Source of the DNA: JBGZEX01 sp041846495
Lineage (GTDB): Bacteria; Bacteroidota; Bacteroidia; Bacteroidales; Marinifilaceae
Reading direction: 5' to 3'
Assembly (NCBI GenBank): GCA_041846495.1
Contig: JBGZEX010000034.1
Span: forward strand, 1 to 22,192
Length of the DNA stretch: 22,192 nt
Shown here: piece after piece, positions 16,535 through 22,192 of the stretch
Layout of the letters: every line of letters begins with the position of its first letter
How positions within the stretch are numbered: the stretch's first letter is position 1
Program-made: the position numbers and the translations under genes
Notes under the pieces: model-generated
What the model saw: only the letters and a program-made list of their open reading frames with translations
Database searches by the model: none
Told to the model about the DNA's origin: nothing

Positions 16535-18454
16535 ATGGAGCAAGAAAATTTATTAAATTCCGAAAAAGAAATCAATGTCACCGATACTTCGATGACTTCC
16601 GAAAAAACCGTTGAAACCTCTTTTGAAAAGGAAGGTCTTTCGCCGGAGAAACCGGCAGGTATTCCTCCCGAAAAATCGGAAGACGTCAAAGAGGATATCG
16701 GGAAAAATACGGAAGTTCCCATTATCGATTTTTCCTTATTGGATACCGAGACTATCGTAGAAAAAGCCGGACAACTCCTCAAAGACCATGAAATTCCGGA
16801 AATCCGTACGATGTTGGACGGCATTGCTCCCGTTTTCGAGAAAAAATACCGGGAAGAAAAGGCTCGATTCCTCAAGGAGGCCGAGAAACCCGAACGATCC
16901 GAAAACGAAGAGGAAAAAAGCGAACCTTTAGAATACAAACCGGAAGTAAGAAAGGCATTCGATACGTTTTATAGGGAATATAAAGATAAAAAAGCCCGAT
17001 ACCTCAAAGCTCAGGAAGCCAAACGGGAAGAAAATCTTGCCAAAAAACTGGAGGTGATAGAAGAACTCAAACAACTTATTCTCAAGGAGGAAACCCTGCA
17101 AAAGACCTTCCAGGAATTCCGGGATATCCAGGAAAAATGGAGGCAAATAGGCCCCGTCCCCCAATCCCGTCTGAACGGCCTTCTCGAGACCTATCATCTC
17201 CATGTGGAGAACTTCTACAACTACGTAAAAATCAACAAAGAACTTCGGGATTTGGACCTCAAACGGAATTTGGAGGACAAACTCGCCCTATGCGAAGAAG
17301 CCGAAAAACTTTCCGAAGGTATTTATATAGGGGATGCTTTCCGCCAACTTCAACTCTTGCATGCCCGTTGGAAAGAGGTAGGCCCCATACCCAAAGAACA
17401 AAAAGAGGAGGTATGGGAACGTTTCAAAAAAGCCACGACTCTTATAAACGAAGAATATCATAAGTTTATCGAAGGTCTCAAGAGGGAGCAGGAAGACAAT
17501 CTCAAGGTAAAACAGGACATATGCAAAAGAGCCGAAGAAATTACGGACAAGGAGTATGTTTCGGTATCCCAATGGAATTCCGCCACTAAAAACATATTGG
17601 AACTCCAGCAGGAATGGAAACAATCGGGTACGGTTTCTCAAAAGGAAAGGAATAAACTCTACAAACAGTTCCGGGCCATTTGCGACCGGTTTTTCGATAA
17701 AAAACGAGAGTTCTACAAAGTATTCGAACAGGAACAGGAAAAGAATTTGGAGCTCAAGATAAAATTATGCGAGAAAGTGGAGGCCGTTAAAGACAGCGAC
17801 GATTGGAAGAGGACCTCCAGCCGTATCATATCCTATCAGCAGGAGTGGAAAAAAATAGGTCCGGCACCGAGAAAATACTCCAATAAGGTGTGGAAACGTT
17901 TCAGAGCGGCCTGCGACGAATTTTTCGCCCGGAAAGAAGAATTTTTCAAAGATATAAACGAAGAACAGGAAAAGAACCTTCACAGAAAAGAAGCATTGCT
18001 CGAAGAAATAAAAGGATTCGTACTTACGGGCGAAGAGAAATCCGACCTCGAAAAACTCAAGGATTTCCAATGCCGATGGAACGAAATAGGATTCGTACCC
18101 ATAAAAAAGAAAGACGAAATACAGGAAGCTTTTCATGCGGCGATGAACGCATTGTACGACCGGATGGACTTAAACGAATTCGACAAGAATATTGCGAAAT
18201 TCCAGGTTAAAATCGACAGTATGCAAAACGGAGACGACCACCGGATTTTAAACGAAAAAGATCGACTCACAGGAAAAATCCGCCAATTGGAAACCGATAT
18301 CCAAACTTGGGAAAACAATATCGGATTCATTGCGGAATCCGAAAAATCGGAGGCTTTGATAAAAAATCTCAACTCCAAAATAGCCGAAGCCAAGGAGCGG
18401 TTGTCGCTTATGATAGAAAAGCTCAAAACCCTGAACGATATGATAAACGAGTAA
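16535..18454 (+). CDS. DUF349 repeat protein, coiled-coil rich
   Basis: A 639-residue, highly charged, mostly helical protein. After an acidic, disordered-looking N-terminus (1-130) there are five DUF349 repeats, each marked by a Trp and a GP/GF turn: WRQIGPVP (W202), WKEVGPIP (W279), WKQSGTVS (W361), WKKIGPAP (W438) and WNEIGFVP (W515). Spacing is 77-82 residues. A final coiled coil covers about 545-639. No catalytic motif or membrane segment is visible, so it is probably a cytoplasmic scaffold or RNA/ribosome-associated protein; the molecular role of DUF349 proteins is not established for this phylum. It is the first gene behind a strong promoter and lies 33 bp before pyrG, so co-transcription with CTP synthase and YidC is likely. 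Confidence 0.9.
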   Translation: MEQENLLNSEKEINVTDTSMTSEKTVETSFEKEGLSPEKPAGIPPEKSEDVKEDIGKNTEVPIIDFSLLDTETIVEKAGQLLKDHEIPEIRTMLDGIAPVFEKKYREEKARFLKEAEKPERSENEEEKSEPLEYKPEVRKAFDTFYREYKDKKARYLKAQEAKREENLAKKLEVIEELKQLILKEETLQKTFQEFRDIQEKWRQIGPVPQSRLNGLLETYHLHVENFYNYVKINKELRDLDLKRNLEDKLALCEEAEKLSEGIYIGDAFRQLQLLHARWKEVGPIPKEQKEEVWERFKKATTLINEEYHKFIEGLKREQEDNLKVKQDICKRAEEITDKEYVSVSQWNSATKNILELQQEWKQSGTVSQKERNKLYKQFRAICDRFFDKKREFYKVFEQEQEKNLELKIKLCEKVEAVKDSDDWKRTSSRIISYQQEWKKIGPAPRKYSNKVWKRFRAACDEFFARKEEFFKDINEEQEKNLHRKEALLEEIKGFVLTGEEKSDLEKLKDFQCRWNEIGFVPIKKKDEIQEAFHAAMNALYDRMDLNEFDKNIAKFQVKIDSMQNGDDHRILNEKDRLTGKIRQLETDIQTWENNIGFIAESEKSEALIKNLNSKIAEAKERLSLMIEKLKTLNDMINE

Positions 18455-18487
18455 TATCCATTACCGAATTTTATACAGAAAAATACC

Positions 18488-20083
18488 GTGACGACAAAAT
18501 ATGTATTCGTAACCGGAGGTGTTGCTTCTTCGCTCGGCAAAGGGATAATCGCCTCCTCCTTAGCCAAGCTTTTGCAGGCCCGCGGCTATAAGGTAACCAA
18601 CCAGAAATTAGACCCTTACATCAACATCGACCCGGGTACGCTCAACCCTTACGAACACGGGGAATGCTATGTGACGGACGACGGGGCGGAAACGGATTTG
18701 GACCTCGGACATTACGAAAGATTCACCGGATGTCCCACTTCCCAGGCCAATAATATAACTACGGGACGTATTTATCAAAACGTCATTAATAAAGAACGCA
18801 AAGGCGATTATTTGGGAAAAACCGTACAAATCGTCCCGCATATAACCGACGAAATAAAACGGAACATCCTCAAATTGGGCGAAGAAAAAATATACGATGT
18901 CGTCATAACCGAAATCGGAGGTACGGTAGGCGATATCGAATCTCTCCCTTTCATAGAAGCCGTGAGGCAGTTGAAATGGGAATTGCGGGACGATGCCGTA
19001 TTGATTCATCTGACTCTGGTACCTTTTCTTTCCTCCACGGGCGAACTCAAAACAAAACCCACCCAGCACTCGGTCAAAAGCCTTTTGGAAATAGGGGTAC
19101 AACCGGAAATCCTGGTGCTCCGCACGGAGCACCCCATCAACAGGGAAATTCGGGAAAAAGTGGCCTTGTTCTGCAACGTACGTCCCGAAGCCGTCATCCA
19201 GTCCATAGATGTGGACACCATTTACAAAGTGCCCATCCTTATGTTCGAAGAAGGACTGGACCGCATCGTATTGCAAAAACTCGGTTTATCCGTAAATACG
19301 GAACCCAAGTTGGAAGGCTGGAGGCAGTTTTTATTCCGCCTGCAGAATTACAACCGGGAGATAGAAGTCGGACTCGTCGGCAAATACGTCGAATTGCACG
19401 ATGCCTATAAATCCATAGTGGAATCTTTCATCCATGCGGGAGCCGTAAACGAATGCAAGGTGAACATTCGCTGGATATCCAGCGAAGAGCTCGACGAAAC
19501 GAATTATACGGACCGGCTCAAAAACCTCGACGGGATATTGGTAGCCCCCGGATTCGGCAATCGCGGCATAAGCGGGAAACTGCTGTCCATAACATATGCG
19601 AGGGAAAACGACATACCCTTTCTCGGCATATGTCTCGGCATGCAGATGGCCGTTATCGAATTCGCCCGGAATGTCCTCCGGCTTGAAGGAGCCGACTCCA
19701 CGGAAATGAATCCCAAAACCAAATATCCGGTCATTCATCTCATGGAAAAACAAAAAGAGGTCACCGATATGGGAGGCACGATGCGCCTCGGGAAATACGC
19801 CTGTGCCTTGAAGAAAGATTCCAAGGCCTATGCGGCCTACGGTAAAGAGTTGATCGAAGAACGCCATCGCCACAGATACGAATTCAATAACGATTACAGG
19901 GAGGCTTTCGAAAAAGCCGGAATGATGATGAGCGGGACGAATCCGGAAACCGGACTCGTGGAAATCGTGGAAATCCCCGGACACAAATGGTTTGTCGGCA
20001 CCCAATTCCATCCCGAGTACAAAAGCACCGTACTCGCTCCCCATCCGATTTTCGCCGCCTTTATAAAAGCATGTCTAAAATAA
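18488..20083 (+). CDS. pyrG: CTP synthase
   Basis: A 531-residue CTP synthase, which converts UTP, ATP and glutamine to CTP, the last step of pyrimidine nucleotide synthesis in the cytoplasm. The N-terminal amidoligase domain starts with YVFVTGGVASSLGKGI (P-loop) and contains DPYINIDPGTLNPYEHGE and EIGGTVGDIESLPF. The C-terminal class I glutaminase domain has the nucleophile Cys382 in GICLGMQ and the His508/Glu510 pair in TQFHPEY. The start is GTG at 18488: it gives the family's normal MTTKYVFVTGG beginning, and no in-frame ATG lies nearby. Length is normal. It sits 33 bp after the DUF349 gene and 12 bp before yidC. Confidence 0.98.
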   Translation: MTTKYVFVTGGVASSLGKGIIASSLAKLLQARGYKVTNQKLDPYINIDPGTLNPYEHGECYVTDDGAETDLDLGHYERFTGCPTSQANNITTGRIYQNVINKERKGDYLGKTVQIVPHITDEIKRNILKLGEEKIYDVVITEIGGTVGDIESLPFIEAVRQLKWELRDDAVLIHLTLVPFLSSTGELKTKPTQHSVKSLLEIGVQPEILVLRTEHPINREIREKVALFCNVRPEAVIQSIDVDTIYKVPILMFEEGLDRIVLQKLGLSVNTEPKLEGWRQFLFRLQNYNREIEVGLVGKYVELHDAYKSIVESFIHAGAVNECKVNIRWISSEELDETNYTDRLKNLDGILVAPGFGNRGISGKLLSITYARENDIPFLGICLGMQMAVIEFARNVLRLEGADSTEMNPKTKYPVIHLMEKQKEVTDMGGTMRLGKYACALKKDSKAYAAYGKELIEERHRHRYEFNNDYREAFEKAGMMMSGTNPETGLVEIVEIPGHKWFVGTQFHPEYKSTVLAPHPIFAAFIKACLK

Positions 20084-20095
20084 TTAAGAACATCA

Positions 20096-21934
20096 ATGGA
20101 TAAAAATACAATCACCGGATTAGTACTCATTTTTATAATCCTCATCGGATTTTCTTATTTCACCCGCCCTTCCGAACAGGAACTCCGACAAATAGCGTTG
20201 AGAGACTCCTTGGCAAGGGTGGAAAATGCAAAAAAAACGGAATTCATGCCGGAAAACGGGGAAAACAGCTCCGGTATCTCCGCTCCATCCGGCAATTTAT
20301 CCGGTGAACCGGCAAAAAATGCCGTCTTTATCCGGGATTCTTCCCATATCGAAACTATTCTCACTTTGGAAAACGATAAAATCAGGGCCGGATTTTCCAC
20401 AAAAGGAGGCAAACTCGTCTCCCTCGAATTGAAGGAATACCGCACCTTCGACTCCCTTCCCCTTATGCTGATGCAAAAGGATTTCCACCGTTTCGGCCTG
20501 AATTTTTACGCCAAGAACCGGGAAATAAAAACCGAAGACCTTATCTTCAAAGGGGTTAAAACGATAAACGGCGACTCCCAAGTCCTGTCCATGCGTCTCT
20601 ATGCGGAAGAGGACGCCTATCTCGAATTCTCCTATAGCCTTGCAAAAAATTCCTATACGGTCGATTTTTCGATAAAGGCGCACAATCTCCGGGATATCAT
20701 ATCCGCCCAGTCCTCATTCCTCACCATGTATTGGGGCAATACGCTGGCTAAATTAGAAAAAAGCAAGGAATTCGAAAACCGATATACGGGAATCTACTAT
20801 AACTTCTACGGAAACGATGTCAACCGCATCGTATCCGACGGAGACAAAACCGAAAAACTCCAAACCAAAGTGAAATGGGTGGCTTTCAAACAACAGTTTT
20901 TCTCCTCCGTACTCATTGCCGAAGACAGTTTCAACGATGTGGAAATCCATTCGAAAGCACTCCCCGACGAGGACCTTTTGAAAGAAGTGGAAACCACTAT
21001 CCCCCTCGCATATAACGGAGAAGCGGAAGAGGAATACCGGATGAAGTTCTTTTTCGGCCCCAATGCCTACGACGTACTCAATACCTACGGGAAAGACATC
21101 GATTTGCCGGGACTTCTGAATTTGGGATGGAACTGGATTTCATGGATCAGCAAATACATCATCATCCCGATATTCCATTTCCTGAAAAGGAATACGCCTT
21201 TCAACTACGGCATCATCATATTGCTCCTCACCCTCATTATCAAAATAGTGATATTCCCCCTCACTTTCAAGTCCTATATATCCCAGGCCAAAATGAGGGT
21301 GCTCAAACCCCAAATAGATGAGATAAACAAGAAGTATTCGAAAGAGCAGGCTTTGGAAAAACAAAAGGCCACGATGGAACTCTATAAACGGGCGGGAGTA
21401 AACCCCATGGGAGGATGCCTGCCGATGCTGCTGCAATTCCCCATACTGATTTCCATGTTCTATTTCTTCCCGGGAGCCATAGAATTGCGCCAGCAGAGTT
21501 TTCTGTGGGCGGAAGACTTGGCGTCTTACGACTCCATTCTCAACCTTCCCTTCAGAATACCGGGATACGGAAGCCATGTCAGTCTGTTCTGTCTGTTGAT
21601 GACGGTGGTAAACATCGTGTACATGAGGATGAACAATAAAAACCAGCCGCAAAACGACCAGATGAAAAGCATGCAGATGATGATGTATATCATGCCGGTA
21701 ATGTTTTTATTCATCTTCAACAGCTATTCCGCCGCCTTGAGTTATTATTACCTCATCGCCACCCTTATAACCATTTTCCAGACATGGATTATAAGAAAAT
21801 TCGTAGACGATGAAAAACTCCTGCAAAAAATAGAATTGGCGAAAAGCAAACCGGTAAAGAAATCCAAATTCCAGAAACGCTTGGAAGAAATGCAACGCAT
21901 GCAGCAACAAAAACAGCGCCGGCAAAAGAGATAA
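20096..21934 (+). CDS. yidC: Membrane protein insertase YidC
   Basis: A 612-residue inner-membrane insertase that folds and inserts membrane proteins alone or with SecYEG. An N-terminal helix (about 6-22) anchors a large periplasmic beta domain (about 85-330), followed by the conserved five-helix 60 kDa core. The core includes PLTFKSYISQAKMRVLKPQI (388-407), GVNPMGGCLPMLLQFPIL (434-451) and a Met-rich helix, MQMMMYIMPVMFLFIF. The groove position that is Arg in E. coli YidC appears as Lys383 here, which keeps the positive charge. The C-terminal tail (about 583-612) is strongly basic (KKSKFQKRL, QQQKQRRQKR), consistent with ribosome contact. It follows pyrG by 12 bp. No clear terminator was found after its stop. 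Confidence 0.97.
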   Translation: MDKNTITGLVLIFIILIGFSYFTRPSEQELRQIALRDSLARVENAKKTEFMPENGENSSGISAPSGNLSGEPAKNAVFIRDSSHIETILTLENDKIRAGFSTKGGKLVSLELKEYRTFDSLPLMLMQKDFHRFGLNFYAKNREIKTEDLIFKGVKTINGDSQVLSMRLYAEEDAYLEFSYSLAKNSYTVDFSIKAHNLRDIISAQSSFLTMYWGNTLAKLEKSKEFENRYTGIYYNFYGNDVNRIVSDGDKTEKLQTKVKWVAFKQQFFSSVLIAEDSFNDVEIHSKALPDEDLLKEVETTIPLAYNGEAEEEYRMKFFFGPNAYDVLNTYGKDIDLPGLLNLGWNWISWISKYIIIPIFHFLKRNTPFNYGIIILLLTLIIKIVIFPLTFKSYISQAKMRVLKPQIDEINKKYSKEQALEKQKATMELYKRAGVNPMGGCLPMLLQFPILISMFYFFPGAIELRQQSFLWAEDLASYDSILNLPFRIPGYGSHVSLFCLLMTVVNIVYMRMNNKNQPQNDQMKSMQMMMYIMPVMFLFIFNSYSAALSYYYLIATLITIFQTWIIRKFVDDEKLLQKIELAKSKPVKKSKFQKRLEEMQRMQQQKQRRQKR

Positions 21935-22104
21935 AACAGGGGTATTGTCGCAATTGAACGACACACGTCGGCATCGCTCTGCGCTTGCCGCCCGATTCCG
22001 TATCCGGCGCTGAAAGACATACGGCAAAAAAACTGCAAAACTTCGAATATTATATTTTTTTACATATCTCCTGACTTCGTCACTCAAAAATACTCGTTTT
22101 GTAA

Positions 22105-22134
22105 TTGATTGATAAACAATATTTTGTATCTTTG
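22105..22134 (+). promoter_or_regulatory. Candidate promoter near the right edge
   Basis: TATCTTTG (22127-22134) matches TAnnTTTG exactly. TTG at 22105-22107 forms a partial -33 box with a 19-bp spacer. A possible start codon follows at 22174. Confidence 0.6.
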
Positions 22135-22157
22135 CATACCCTTGTTTTGGGGTACGC
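22134..22157. repeat. Short imperfect inverted repeat at the predicted transcription start
   Basis: GCATACCC (22134-22141) and GGGTACGC (22150-22157) pair at seven of eight positions around an 8-base spacer. It lies immediately after the -7 box, over the expected transcription start, so an operator is possible. Chance occurrence is not excluded. Confidence 0.3.
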
Positions 22158-22173
22158 AAAAGGTTTTTTAACT

Positions 22174-22192
22174 ATGTTTGTCAAAAGAAAGA
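22174..22192 (+). CDS. Possible first codons of a further gene (cut by window end)
   Basis: ATG at 22174 opens a frame reading MFVKRK before the sequence ends. The only support is the good promoter about 40 bases upstream and the AAGG at 22160-22163, 10 bases before the ATG. With six codons the product cannot be named. Confidence 0.35.

Noticed and set aside
19331..20044. 237-codon minus-strand open frame inside pyrG
   Set aside because: Antisense shadow of a highly conserved gene; no domain or start signal seen.
21998..22024. Inverted repeat CCGTAT/ATACGG after yidC as a terminator
   Set aside because: Six base pairs with a 15-base loop, followed by A residues rather than a T tract on the plus strand.
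21707..22159. 150-codon minus-strand frame running from the yidC end into the right intergenic region
   Set aside because: Half of it is antisense to the yidC 3' end, its start lies in the promoter region of the next gene, and no promoter or domain supports it.
1..22192. CRISPR arrays, tRNA/rRNA genes, insertion sequences, integrases or phage genes
   Set aside because: No regularly spaced repeats, cloverleaf-like segments, transposase motifs or flanking duplications were found on either strand by eye.

Overview
The window looks like chromosomal DNA of a member of the Bacteroidota, most likely order Bacteroidales. The evidence is the SusC/SusD outer-membrane pair with an STN domain and an adjacent ECF sigma/FecR pair, several Bacteroidota-type promoters (a TAnnTTTG -7 box, in the best case with TTTG 20 bp upstream), a multi-repeat DUF349 protein next to pyrG and yidC, and a LpxL-type acyltransferase. 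The SusC-SusD-DUF4843-PKD-like order recalls Butyricimonas/Odoribacter relatives. That placement is inferred from gene order and was not tested.

Left part, plus strand (1-5510): the tail of rubrerythrin with its terminator; a 12-helix MFS transporter closed by a strong terminator; then a tight three-gene operon. This operon encodes a FabK/nitronate-monooxygenase-type flavoprotein and two M16 peptidase subunits. The first subunit carries the zinc site and the second carries the Arg/Tyr pair, so they probably form one heterodimeric protease. A hairpin at 5542-5580 ends this operon and also the facing one.

Middle, minus strand (5563-14429), read right to left: ECF sigma factor, FecR-type anti-sigma factor, SusC/RagA with a signalling STN domain, SusD/RagB, a DUF4843 lipoprotein and a PKD-like lipoprotein. 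It reads as a self-regulated nutrient-uptake system. Ligand in the SusC-SusD pore would be sensed through STN by FecR, which would release the sigma factor to transcribe the locus. No degradative enzyme lies in the locus, so its substrate cannot be told from this window.

Next, also minus strand (14496-16372): a lipid A-type acyltransferase and a family 2 glycosyltransferase, translationally coupled (ATGA) and probably acting at the cell envelope.

Right part, plus strand (16535-21934): a five-repeat DUF349 protein, CTP synthase (pyrG) and the membrane insertase YidC, closely spaced behind an excellent promoter. The last 240 bases hold a promoter and what may be the first codons of another gene. 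No tRNA, rRNA, CRISPR array, insertion sequence or integrase was seen, and no gene-free stretch exceeds 300 bases.
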